Positions 8,126 through 17,186 of a DNA stretch of 64,000 nt are shown here, piece by piece (position 1 is the first letter of the stretch; every line of letters starts with the position of its first letter). The DNA lies in assembly GCA_030536255.1 (NCBI GenBank), contig JAUNQI010000003.1, forward strand, positions 1-64,000, written 5' to 3'. Source of the DNA: Eubacteriales bacterium (lineage in GTDB: Bacteria > Bacillota > Clostridia > Oscillospirales > Oscillospiraceae). A program made the translations under genes and the position numbers. The notes beneath the pieces are model-generated. The model searched no databases, was not told the origin of the DNA, and saw only the letters and a program-made list of their open reading frames with translations.

Positions 8126-9511
8126 TTAAAAGATTTCTTTACGTTTTACAATCTTAATTAAAATATATATTCCTAAAGAAGCTGCCAAAATCCATCTAAT
8201 AAACCAAAGTTCCCGCGTTAACCAGTACAAAATGCAAGTTCCGCACACTGACAAGAATCCAGGAATAAGTTCCATAAACCTAAAGGGAAATTCTCCTGGA
8301 TTTATGCGTATTGCGCTGATGAAATGAAAACCAAACTGAAGCCCATGCGAAACTGCAGTAGCAATAACAGCACCTTGAATACCCCATAATTTTATGAAAG
8401 CATAGTTAAGGACTATATTGCATATTGCTGCCAATGTGGTTCCTAAAGCAATTGTCTTCGTCTTCTTGTAATAAAATTCATAGTTTACCGGGAAACTATA
8501 CAAGAAAATAAAATAATAACCGATTGAAAACAGGGGAATTAAATCGGTTCCTTCCCAAAAGCTCTGCTTTGCATAGATATGAAAAACTTCCCGAGCCAAC
8601 AAGATAAATCCCATCGTAATAATCGTAAAAAGCTCGATGTAGTTCTTTGCGTGTTTTTTCATCTCATCAATTTGATTTTGACGAGTATACTCGTAATAAA
8701 AAGGTACCCAGCTGTTATTAAAAGCGCTCCATATTGTGTTCAATACCGCCCCAAAAGTGCACGACAATGCGTAAATCCCCGTTGCAGAATTGCTGACCAT
8801 ACCTTGAAGCATCACTTTGTCACTTTGATTCAGAACTATGTTAGCAAGCAGATGGAAAACAGTTGGAATCGCTACTGGGAGGGTGAATTTCCAGTATTCT
8901 TTATTTACAACCGTCTTTCCGGTCTTTACTATGTAGGCAAACAAAATCAGACCAATTGCCGTATATACAGCTGATTGACCAATAAGACGCCCCCAATAAT
9001 TTTTCTCTGCCGGAAAAGCTTTTATCATCAAAATTGATAAGCCAATAGTTAATACTGAAGTTGTAACTGAAAGGATAAAATTCTTATCAGCCTTAAACTC
9101 ATAAGTGAACTTTAAATTCATAAATGAGATGCAATATAAACCCCAGCCGTGTAAAAGTCCAAGAAGAACCATGGGAATATTGACGTCAAACCATTTAGAA
9201 ACAATGGAAACAATCAGTACAGTTAAAACTGAAAAAAAGAGATAAAATATCGTAGCCAAGCTTAAAACGCTTGACTGGTATCGGGCCTGATCTTCTATCG
9301 GGAAGTTCACTCTGGCAAGTGATACTGTTCCAGCTGCCTGCAAAGGAAATACTGTAGAAGCAAGCTGTACCCAAGTCAGATATACGGAAGCAATTCCGTA
9401 GTTGTCCGTTCCAAGCATTCCAGAAAAAATAGGCCCAGAGAAAAAGGCCAGGCCTTGAAGGACAATTGTACTTGCAATATTAAAAATCGTGATTTTGTTT
9501 CTACTTTTAAT
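8126..9511 (-). CDS. Wzx-type oligosaccharide flippase, apparent ATT start
   Basis: This is a multi-spanning membrane protein of the MATE/polysaccharide-transport superfamily, expected to flip a lipid-linked glycan. ATG-only reading would begin at 9418 (MLGTDNYG), which cuts off the first transmembrane helix. The frame stays open upstream, and its translation (KITIFNIASTIVLQGLAFF, then SGPIFSG) is a normal Wzx N-terminus. No ATG, GTG or TTG occurs in that extension. The best-placed codon is ATT at 9511-9509, with GAGGAAG a few bases upstream. This gives 461 residues. Either the start is truly ATT, or an ATG has mutated or been mis-sequenced. It precedes the pse genes by about 100 bases. Confidence 0.8.
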   Translation of the reverse strand: MKSRNKITIFNIASTIVLQGLAFFSGPIFSGMLGTDNYGIASVYLTWVQLASTVFPLQAAGTVSLARVNFPIEDQARYQSSVLSLATIFYLFFSVLTVLIVSIVSKWFDVNIPMVLLGLLHGWGLYCISFMNLKFTYEFKADKNFILSVTTSVLTIGLSILMIKAFPAEKNYWGRLIGQSAVYTAIGLILFAYIVKTGKTVVNKEYWKFTLPVAIPTVFHLLANIVLNQSDKVMLQGMVSNSATGIYALSCTFGAVLNTIWSAFNNSWVPFYYEYTRQNQIDEMKKHAKNYIELFTIITMGFILLAREVFHIYAKQSFWEGTDLIPLFSIGYYFIFLYSFPVNYEFYYKKTKTIALGTTLAAICNIVLNYAFIKLWGIQGAVIATAVSHGLQFGFHFISAIRINPGEFPFRFMELIPGFLSVCGTCILYWLTRELWFIRWILAASLGIYILIKIVKRKEIF

Positions 9512-9548
9512 TGTAAAACTTCCTCTCTTGATTTAAGAAAAAATTAAT

Positions 9549-9601
9549 AATCTAATTTGTTTTCCAGAAAATGTGCCCATTCTGAAAAACAAATTAAGAT
9601 T
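9549..9601 (-). terminator. Long inverted repeat, probable terminator or attenuator before wzx
   Basis: Arms at about 9549-9569 and 9580-9601 pair nearly perfectly (outer AATCT/AGATT, inner AATTTGTTTT/AAAACAAATT, then CAGAA/TTCTG). On the minus strand the hairpin is followed by a U-rich run (AATTTTTTCTT). It lies after the DUF115 gene and only about 40 bases before the wzx start. It could therefore end the upstream transcript or partly limit read-through into wzx-pse. Confidence 0.55.
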
Positions 9602-9801
9602 ATAACAACAATTACATTTCTGCGAGCAAAGGCAATACTGTTGAAACCATCTAAACCTTTGTATAATCTAATGGAATCAAAAAAACGTAAAAGATGGGAA
9701 CAAAAATATTGGCATATTAATAAATCTTGAAACAAGTATCATTCCCACGAAAAGTCAAACTGAGAATAGTTAATCGTGCTATTTTGATGCTTTTCTCATT
9801 T

Positions 9802-10698
9802 TTATTGATTATACGTATTCTCTATTCCCGCTCTTTCCCGTGGAAACAAGGATTCATAATCCACTCTCTCAAAAGCATCCAATACACCACCAGAAGTCGC
9901 ATTATATATCAGGATATTCCTTTTTCGTGCTATTTGATTCATTAGTCTATACTGTACAAACATATTATAAAACCCTTCGAAAAAAGATTCCGCATCAATT
10001 CTACTGTGAGTTTCATGTATCATTTTTTTCTCTTTTTCATCCATCCGATAGACATGAAGATCAACCTCTTTCCCTGCTGCTGAAGATAATTGTTCATAAC
10101 CTGTCATATCACAGCCAATAAGGTATATTTTATTAAATCCCATAAAAATTGCAATCATAATTGCATAAAGTACAACATTTGAAAAACCTGGAACTATTTT
10201 TGTCAGATTCATTTCAGCTGAAAAGCCATCAGAGAGTGTATAGCCACTGTCAATATAATAGAATTTCAGATCTTTATCAATTTTATTTTGCTCAATGGAC
10301 TGTTTTGCATTGAATTGAGCAAAACATATCGGATTAATACCATTTATCTTAATGTTATTAAGATATTGTTTTTTTTCTTCTCCAAACGTACCAGTAAAAT
10401 CAAATATAGCTGGATCCATCAGCACATGATAATTACTCTTCACAAGTGGATATAAATCTGATTTAGGAAAATAATTCACTGTAAAAACATATTCGTCTTT
10501 TAGAAGAGCAAGATTCTGCTTTCTCAGGGAAGGACCATTTCCAACAATAAAGCACCTTTCTCCATTATGAATATTGCTTAAAACCAAATTATTTCTTAGG
10601 ATTGTTCTTTTTTCTCTTTCATACAAAAATTGTATATCCTTGTAATGCTTCACCATCCGGTTTTTCATAAGAAAATATAATTTGTCAAACTTATCCAT
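9802..10698 (-). CDS. DUF115/GT42-like protein, candidate pseudaminyl- or sialyltransferase
   Basis: The protein has 298 residues. The core begins CFIVGNGPSLRKQNLALLKDEYVFTVN, continues with a middle YYIDSGYTLSDGF, and ends with YAIMIAIFMGFNKIYLIGCDMTGYE. This pattern is shared by DUF115 (MptE-like, Maf flagellin-glycosylation factors) and GT42 sialyltransferases, whose IAGNGPSL and LGxxxIYLxGID motifs are similar (family knowledge). No other obvious transferase for CMP-pseudaminic acid exists in the window, so this is the best candidate to attach the sugar. It follows the hexapeptide acyltransferase gene with a 4-base gap. Function is inference. Confidence 0.6.
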   Translation of the reverse strand: MDKFDKLYFLMKNRMVKHYKDIQFLYEREKRTILRNNLVLSNIHNGERCFIVGNGPSLRKQNLALLKDEYVFTVNYFPKSDLYPLVKSNYHVLMDPAIFDFTGTFGEEKKQYLNNIKINGINPICFAQFNAKQSIEQNKIDKDLKFYYIDSGYTLSDGFSAEMNLTKIVPGFSNVVLYAIMIAIFMGFNKIYLIGCDMTGYEQLSSAAGKEVDLHVYRMDEKEKKMIHETHSRIDAESFFEGFYNMFVQYRLMNQIARKRNILIYNATSGGVLDAFERVDYESLFPRERAGIENTYNQ

Positions 10699-10702
10699 TG
10701 TC

Positions 10703-11389
10703 TCACGTTCTCACAACAATTCTATTTTTCTGTTCATTATCTTTTATAAGCATGTCAATATTAGCTATATTATCAAATAATTCAGCATGCTCTTTAATCC
10801 ATTGATCAGATTGATTCCACCATTTCAGGTTTTCAAGTGATTGAATTTCATCTTCTGAAAATCTGTATTTTATATTTTTCGCAGGCACCCCACCTACAAT
10901 TGCATAAGGAGCAACATCTTTTGTTAATACTGCTCCAGCAGCTATGATCGCCCCATCTCCAATTGAAACCCCTTCTAAAACAGTTACATTTGATCCAATC
11001 CATACATCATTTCCACACACAAAAGAAAAACCATCTATCAAATCATGTTCCAAAAACTTTTGTTTGGAAACATATGAATGCTTATTTATACTTTTTGACT
11101 CATAAAAAAGTGGATGCGTAGAAATAAAAGTATTAGTAGGATGTTTTCCCGCCACTACACGGACGTGATCAGCAATTGAACAATATCTGCCAATTTTTGC
11201 ATTGTATATAAACGAATTCGACGCAATATATGAACCATATCCAATGATGCCGCTAAATACCGAGTTTTCTCCCACAGTATTAAGGCCCTCAAATTTCGAA
11301 CCATAGCCGATTTCACAATTACGTTTAAGATTAATTTTTAACCCATTGTGCTCTATTTTTATTATTATTTTTTTGATCAGCTTTCTCAT
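10703..11389 (-). CDS. Left-handed beta-helix (hexapeptide) O-acyltransferase
   Basis: This is a 228-residue LbH acyltransferase of the CatB/Vat-like group. Hexapeptide repeats run from about residue 25 to 80 and 115 to 155 ([34 protein letters not shown]). The His-containing [15 protein letters not shown] loop before them is where the catalytic histidine of the family lies. It probably O-acetylates a sugar of the surface glycan. It sits in the same run as the DUF115 gene. The ribosome binding site is weak. Confidence 0.85.
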   Translation of the reverse strand: MRKLIKKIIIKIEHNGLKINLKRNCEIGYGSKFEGLNTVGENSVFSGIIGYGSYIASNSFIYNAKIGRYCSIADHVRVVAGKHPTNTFISTHPLFYESKSINKHSYVSKQKFLEHDLIDGFSFVCGNDVWIGSNVTVLEGVSIGDGAIIAAGAVLTKDVAPYAIVGGVPAKNIKYRFSEDEIQSLENLKWWNQSDQWIKEHAELFDNIANIDMLIKDNEQKNRIVVRT

Positions 11390-11456
11390 TCCAGAAATAT
11401 TCCCCGTATCGTATAATCCACATATTAGCTATGATGATTCCTGAATATTGTACAAA

Positions 11457-13043
11457 TCAATTCCTGAGCAACACTTTATATACATTCATTGAATAACTAG
11501 TACTGATGCGTTCATAAGTGTTCAGCGTTTTATTACCGGATTTTTCAATATAATCTATACAGCTTTCAATGTCTTTTTCCCTGTCGTCCGTATATACGAT
11601 TATCTCATTGCTCCCAGATAAAACCGGATCAAAAGAAGGTTCCATATCTGCTGATACTCTTCTGACTTTATCCGGGATTAAAAAGTCATATTCTGAACAA
11701 AAGAATTGCCAACCGTCTACGGAACCGTCAAAGAAAACCATCCACGGACAATCTTAATTCTCCTGTATAGCCTGCCATTCTTCTTCCGTTCTGTTTTTCA
11801 GATATGAAATATTCTCAAAATTACTAGATCTGGCAATATTCATTCCAAGTAGTATTAAAATAACCGAAATAGAGACGCATTGTATCTCCCAGTCACGCTT
11901 CTGAGTTTCATCTTTTTTCTTTGTTGAACGGGAAAGACTTGCGAGCATATATACAAACGTAAACAAAAGGAGAATACAGGAGGGCCATAAATATCTCGGT
12001 TCATCACTTGGCTGAGAAAGAACAACTAAAACAGCATTCCCCAGAGCTGATAAAACCGTGATAATTATAATTGATTTCATATGGTTCTGTTCACTGAAAA
12101 TGCAGAAAAGGATAAATAGTAAAACGAAAAAAGCGCCGGATATGACTAATATTACTTCCGTCTTCGTACCTATAATCAATTCTGACATTGTTTTTATCGC
12201 CGCGAGTACTGATTTTCCGATATTATCGATTTTCAGCAAATTCTCCATGGCCACCTCACCTTTTCCTCCATGGAAATATAATTTATACTTCCAATATCGG
12301 AAAAGCAAAGTTGTCAATGCCATCGCCGCAACCATTGAAAAACCATAATGATATATTATTTTCGATTTGATCGATTCCTTTATCAGTAGATACAATAAAT
12401 AGAAAGCTGAAAAAAATGCGATCCAGGACCAGAAATAATAATGCGTTAATAACCCGCAAGCAGTCGAAACAGTCAACAAAATAAAGTTCAGAACATTTGT
12501 TTGATTTCTTGCGGCAAGATAAATAACTGCGAACTGGCATGCGGAAAACATAAAATACATCCGGATCGTTGTGATTTCCGTAAGAGACAGCGGATGAAGC
12601 ATAATCGCAGCTGCAGCCAACGAAGAGAATAAAACGCTGTTTTTTCCAAATTTATTAAAACATCTGAACAAAAGGACATATACAAGAATACTGAAACAGA
12701 CATTGATCAGTAGTCCGATCCATTTTGAACATGATCCCATAAAAACAACGGAGAAAATATGAAAAATCCAAAAATACAAAGGGACATGATCTGAAAACAA
12801 CTTTGTCGAAATATCTGAAAAAGTCGGATCTGATAAACTGGTTGCTGAGAAGTAATTCTTAACGTCTGTACCTGAAATCCACTCAGTTGAGGCCAAGGGA
12901 TTTATTTTGTTTATTCCATTGGAAGAATAATAGGTATAAACCTCGTCACAAAACCAAACATCCTTATGCATTCCTAAAAATAGAATAAAGCCAAGAATAA
13001 GTATCAGCGGCAATGCTGCTATAAAGTGATATGATTTTTTCAT
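11457..13043 (-). pseudogene. Polytopic membrane glycosyltransferase-like gene split by an in-frame TAA
   Basis: The 5' part (start ATG 13043, GGAG eight bases upstream) encodes a hydrophobic protein with about ten membrane segments. An N-terminal luminal DEVYTYY motif resembles GT39/ArnT-type lipid-linked sugar transferases. The frame ends at TAA 11756-11754 after EEEWQAIQEN. The same frame continues with DCPWMVFFDGSVDGWQFF and runs to a stop at 11457. This is the C-terminal soluble tail expected of the same protein. A single Lys-to-stop type change (AAA or AAG to TAA) explains the break. Restart at ATG 11741 is unlikely to give function. Assembly error remains possible. Confidence 0.78.
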
Positions 13044-13086
13044 ATTGTCTTCTCCAAATGTTACCTGATAACACATTTACTGCCTG

Positions 13087-14004
13087 TTAAAGTCTTCCTA
13101 ATAAAAAGCAACATCTCAAAAACAATTCATCTGTTATATTCTGTCGGAATTTATGCGGATAGAACACTTTTTTTACAGTGTTTTTTAAGCTCTTCTCAGT
13201 AAACAGACTCAGTATTTGTCTGTTTTCTTCCGAAAGCCGATTTGAATACAACTCCTCATATTCTCTGAGCTGTTCGGTAATATTCAAAAAATAACTATTC
13301 GCAAAGAATTTTTTAAAACGCCATATCATAAATTGGAAAAATCCAGCCCCCCCGGAGCTGACATTTCCTCCACATCGTCGGTAATTCACAGTAACCGTAT
13401 CATCATAAATCACTTTTCCCAGACCGCAGCATACCATATACGCCCACCAGTCATGCCCACAGGATTTCAAGGGAATAGCTGCTGCAATCTCTTCTCTCGC
13501 AGATTTGTTGAAAACAGTTACAAATCCAAGCGGAGCGCAGTCCATCAGACAGTTGGCGAAACTGATATTAGAGGGAGTTTTCGATCTCCCGGTAACATTC
13601 AAATTTTCATCTGTAAAATTATACGCTGAGAAATAGAGAATCGGTAACCCTTTTCCGTATTTCTTTTCCGCCCGCTGTAAAATTTCCACCGCTCTTGAGA
13701 TTTTTTCTTCCTGCCAGACATCATCCTGATCACAGAAAGCATAATACTCCGCATCTTCGCAGCTTTTCAGCAAAGACAGAAAGCTGCCGATAAATCCTTT
13801 ATTTTCACCGTAGTCAACGTGAATCTGATCTTCATACCCTTTTAAGAGCCTTTTGGTGTTGTCCTCGGAGCCGTCATCGCGCACATATATTTCAATGTTG
13901 CCGTAATCCTGTGACAGCAGGCTAATCAGCTGTTCTTCAACAAACCGCTCTCCATTATAGGAAGACAGAAGGATATTCACTTTCGGCAATAATGAATCGT
14001 TCAT
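13087..14004 (-). CDS. GT2 glycosyltransferase (rhamnosyltransferase-like)
   Basis: This is a GT-A fold family 2 transferase of about 305 residues. NILLSSYNGERFVEEQL is the N-terminal nucleotide-binding strand, YVRDDGSEDNT follows, and CDQDDVWQEEKI holds the Asp-x-Asp-type metal site. DCAPLGFVTVFN and CGHDWWAYMV are typical of the rhamnosyltransferase-like branch. The start is ATG 14004, supported by CGGAG six bases upstream; the longer frame from 14043 lacks a site. It presumably adds a sugar to the surface polysaccharide repeat. The acceptor is unknown. Confidence 0.88.
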   Translation of the reverse strand: MNDSLLPKVNILLSSYNGERFVEEQLISLLSQDYGNIEIYVRDDGSEDNTKRLLKGYEDQIHVDYGENKGFIGSFLSLLKSCEDAEYYAFCDQDDVWQEEKISRAVEILQRAEKKYGKGLPILYFSAYNFTDENLNVTGRSKTPSNISFANCLMDCAPLGFVTVFNKSAREEIAAAIPLKSCGHDWWAYMVCCGLGKVIYDDTVTVNYRRCGGNVSSGGAGFFQFMIWRFKKFFANSYFLNITEQLREYEELYSNRLSEENRQILSLFTEKSLKNTVKKVFYPHKFRQNITDELFLRCCFLLGRL

Positions 14005-14157
14005 TTGACACTCCGTCATCAGAAAATACAATTGCGGAATCATTATTCATGCTAATTGTTTTCTGTCATTCTTTTATATAAAGTAATATATTATCAGTCA
14101 CATCATGCACAATATAATCAGTCCGTGTTCATGTCACTTATCGCTACGATTTTCATA

Positions 14158-14952
14158 TTATCTGTTCCTCTGATATGAGATCTTCAAAAAGGCTCTTAAC
14201 ACTTTTCCGTACAGCCAGACTAAAGGCATCTTTACCATTGTAACGACTTTCGGATCTCCAACCCCTTTTTCTGTTCTCATAGAAGAAACTTCGCTAAAGG
14301 TTTCGACAGCTGCAGTCATGGAAACGCCTGTTCCATCATAAATGCAGAAAAAGACAGGCGAATAATCAAAGATTCCATTTTTCAGATACAGATCTAAATA
14401 CCACTCATAATCCGCACAGATCCTGTACTTTTCCTGATAGGCTCTCTTTTTCAAATGGGAAACCCTTGTTAACAATGCCTGATGGCATGTAACAGGCCCT
14501 TTTTTTATATTATCTAACGCGAACGCATTTTTCTCAGTTACTCTTCCATTCATATCCATATAATAATCGCAATAAATCACATCCGCTTCATTGTGATCAT
14601 TTTGGAAGACTTCTTCAATTACTGTATCTGAAGCAAAGAGATCTCCCGAATTCATAAAAACAGCCCATTCGCCGCTCATCAGGGAAATCCCTTTATTCAT
14701 CGCATTGTATATTCCCGAATCCGGTTCACTGATTGCAATGAAACGGATTCCTTTTTCATTACATTCCGACTGCATAGAGGAAAAGAGCTCCTGTGTTCCG
14801 TCAGAAGAAGCTCCGTCAATAATGATTATTTCCGATATGCCTTCCGTCTGGGCAGCAGCGGATTGAAAAGTCTTTATTAAACCTTTTTTATCATTACGGC
14901 ATACCGTAACACAGCTGACTGATACTTTTCCCACAATTCTGTTTTCTTCCAC
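14158..14952 (-). CDS. GT2 glycosyltransferase (WcaE/WcaA-like)
   Basis: This 264-residue GT2 enzyme contains SCVTVCRNDKKGLIKTFQSA, IIIDGASSDGTQELF, ISEPDSGIYNAMNKGISLM and VFMNSGDLFAS. That series is characteristic of colanic-acid-type WcaE and related capsule transferases. The start is GTG (14952) in the open frame; its ribosome binding site is weak and an internal GTG seven codons later is an alternative. It is separated from its neighbours by gaps of about 150 bases, so it may have its own promoter. Confidence 0.87.
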   Translation of the reverse strand: MEENRIVGKVSVSCVTVCRNDKKGLIKTFQSAAAQTEGISEIIIIDGASSDGTQELFSSMQSECNEKGIRFIAISEPDSGIYNAMNKGISLMSGEWAVFMNSGDLFASDTVIEEVFQNDHNEADVIYCDYYMDMNGRVTEKNAFALDNIKKGPVTCHQALLTRVSHLKKRAYQEKYRICADYEWYLDLYLKNGIFDYSPVFFCIYDGTGVSMTAAVETFSEVSSMRTEKGVGDPKVVTMVKMPLVWLYGKVLRAFLKISYQRNR

Positions 14953-15102
14953 TTTGATATTTTTATCCCAATATTATATATTTTAACATATCATTATTAT
15001 AGATTCAATGACGGCAAACACAATATTGTATTAAGATTTTGTATTTTCAATGAGTCAAGATCCAGATAAAGGCTTTTGATTATACCCCAGGCCATACAGG
15101 AT

Positions 15103-17049
15103 TTATTGTTTTTTTAAGCTCCAGTAAAAGTTTGAAGGTCGTTCCGCAGCGTCAAACATATAGTTATACTGCAGGCGAGAATAATCCCGGATGGATTCCG
15201 GAAGCTCTGATTTTTCGTCCCAGTTCGAATAATTACCGTTTCCATCTATGTATCCATTCATATTTATCACCGGATAATCTTTGCTCATTTCCGTTAGAAA
15301 TCTGCTGTACCCCGGCAAGTCGAACCCAGTCGTCTCCAGCATCAGTGATGCAAGATAATTCAGGCTCACATCTTTCATACCGGACACATCCAGATCATAG
15401 TTTGCCCATAGCACATAAGAAGATTCATATTTTTTATTGTATTCTCCTTCATTATCGCCCCAGAAGACGGAATAGAAGTCATCTTCCAGTGAAGGCTGAT
15501 GATCTCCGAACATCAGGATCACTGTTTTTTCATCCACGGCCGAAAAATAACGGATCAGATTTGAAAAGGCATTATCTGTCATGTTTATTAGCGTAAGATA
15601 CTGCTCGGCATTCGGGAACTCGCCTTCATGATCTTTTACATGGATTGTTGACGGGAAATCGTTATTATCATATGTATATCCTCCATGATTCTGAATCGTC
15701 ACATTAAAAACAAACAATTTTTCGGATTTTTTATTCTCGAATATCCTGATCAGATTCTCAAAATCCGATTCGTCTTTAGCAAAATACCGAAGCAGATCAT
15801 GCTCAAAATCCTCATCCGCGTAAAACGAGTCAAATCCCATATTATTATAAACCTGAAGCCGGTTATAATTTGTAGTAGAAAAAGGATGATATGCCACCGT
15901 TTCATATCCAAGATTCTTAAAATACTGAGGAAGGGAAGGAAAATCCGGCGTGTTGATATAATACTGGTACGGCGTTGAACCAAGCGGCATTGCATATATT
16001 GAGTTCCCGGTAAGAAATTCAAATTCAGAATCCACTGTTCCTCCCCCAAAAGCGGAGACATATGCGTGCCCGGATACCGTATTTTCCCGAAGTGAAGAAA
16101 TAAATGGAGATACTTCCACATCAGTTGAAAAATTATCAAATACGGAAAGATCTGACCAGGCTTCGTTCATAATTACAATCACGTTCTGCGGCAAATCAAC
16201 AGAAGTATTTTCAACAGGATATTTTTCAGCAAGATTCTCAACATATTCCGGTGAATAACCTTCCGGCTCCTGAACCTTCATCTTTTTCATCGCCATCACA
16301 TCAACAGGAAGAAGGCCATACTCCTCATAAGAGTTCTGGATACTAAAAGCACTTACCTCAATTCCCGCAGCATTATTCCGATAAAACTGTGTCCAGATCA
16401 GCACAAAATCTGCCACTAAAAGGACAAGATAAATAGCTTTGATCTTTCTTCCGGAAACATATCCTGTAGTTTTCATCCAATACACAATCAAAGCAACAGT
16501 CAATGCCGTTCCTGCAAAAAAGCGTGCCGTGAGCTTCCATTCATATTTTCCTGCAACAGAAAGCGCCGTAGAGAAGTTCAGGATATCCTGCGGCATAATT
16601 GCTTTGCCTCTGAACATAACCGTAAAATAATTGGCTATGCCGAAGATGAAAATTAACAAAGTACCGACGATCATGCCCGTACGCATTTTTCTGAAAACAA
16701 GCAGAAAAAGCAGATAGATGAAAGCAAAAAGCAGTACATTGAAAACAATAACAAGGATACTTTTCCCTTTTACAATAGATAATATATTCCCCTGCAATGT
16801 TTCAAAAAGCAGGAAACCGGCAATTGGCATCAATACCACTGAAAGAGCAGCAAGTACTGCATTCAGTTTTTTCAGATTGAAAATACAGCAGGCAGAAATA
16901 AAAACTGCAGCACCATAAAAAAGGAGCAAATAGAATCTCCTATGGTCACTTTCTGTATTAAATTGAGAACTGAATATCAATCTGACAAATGAAAATAATA
17001 AAAGAATACCTGCAGGCAGTAGTATCTTACGGGAAAATTTGACCTTCAT
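15103..17049 (-). CDS. LTA-synthase-family membrane sulfatase/phosphoglycerol transferase
   Basis: The protein has 648 residues. Five or so N-terminal membrane helices (to about 230) are followed by an extracellular alkaline-phosphatase-superfamily domain. That domain has VIVIMNEAWSDLSVF, the nucleophile region AFGGGTVDSEFEFLTG and the metal motif LMFGDHQPS. The layout is that of LtaS, which polymerises glycerol phosphate from phosphatidylglycerol on the outer face of the membrane. Position in a glycan locus suggests phosphoglycerol decoration of a polysaccharide or lipoteichoic acid. AAGGA stands seven bases before the ATG. Confidence 0.88.
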   Translation of the reverse strand: MKVKFSRKILLPAGILLLFSFVRLIFSSQFNTESDHRRFYLLLFYGAAVFISACCIFNLKKLNAVLAALSVVLMPIAGFLLFETLQGNILSIVKGKSILVIVFNVLLFAFIYLLFLLVFRKMRTGMIVGTLLIFIFGIANYFTVMFRGKAIMPQDILNFSTALSVAGKYEWKLTARFFAGTALTVALIVYWMKTTGYVSGRKIKAIYLVLLVADFVLIWTQFYRNNAAGIEVSAFSIQNSYEEYGLLPVDVMAMKKMKVQEPEGYSPEYVENLAEKYPVENTSVDLPQNVIVIMNEAWSDLSVFDNFSTDVEVSPFISSLRENTVSGHAYVSAFGGGTVDSEFEFLTGNSIYAMPLGSTPYQYYINTPDFPSLPQYFKNLGYETVAYHPFSTTNYNRLQVYNNMGFDSFYADEDFEHDLLRYFAKDESDFENLIRIFENKKSEKLFVFNVTIQNHGGYTYDNNDFPSTIHVKDHEGEFPNAEQYLTLINMTDNAFSNLIRYFSAVDEKTVILMFGDHQPSLEDDFYSVFWGDNEGEYNKKYESSYVLWANYDLDVSGMKDVSLNYLASLMLETTGFDLPGYSRFLTEMSKDYPVINMNGYIDGNGNYSNWDEKSELPESIRDYSRLQYNYMFDAAERPSNFYWSLKKQ

Positions 17050-17142
17050 TTTTTCTATCCTTCACCAGACAAGTTTTGTATTAGTTATATATCATTATCT
17101 TATTAAAGTCTACTGAAATCTGCAATCCAGTCAAAAAGAAAA

Positions 17143-17165
17143 GCCGCTGCCTTTTAGGCAGCGGC
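17143..17165 (-). terminator. Intrinsic terminator of the LysM surface-protein gene
   Basis: A perfect 9-bp stem (GCCGCTGCC with GGCAGCGGC, five-base loop) is followed on the minus strand by TTTTCTTTTT. It lies about 20 bases after the stop of the 1015-residue LysM protein gene. Confidence 0.9.
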
Positions 17166-17186
17166 TCTCATTATTCTTATAACAAC

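Noticed and set aside
9544-9735. 63-codon minus-strand ORF between wzx and the DUF115 gene
   Set aside because: Cys/Phe-rich random-looking sequence overlapping the terminator-like inverted repeat.
11457-11741. Separate 94-residue gene starting at ATG 11741
   Set aside because: It is in the same frame as the upstream gene and reads as its C-terminal tail; no ribosome binding site precedes the ATG.
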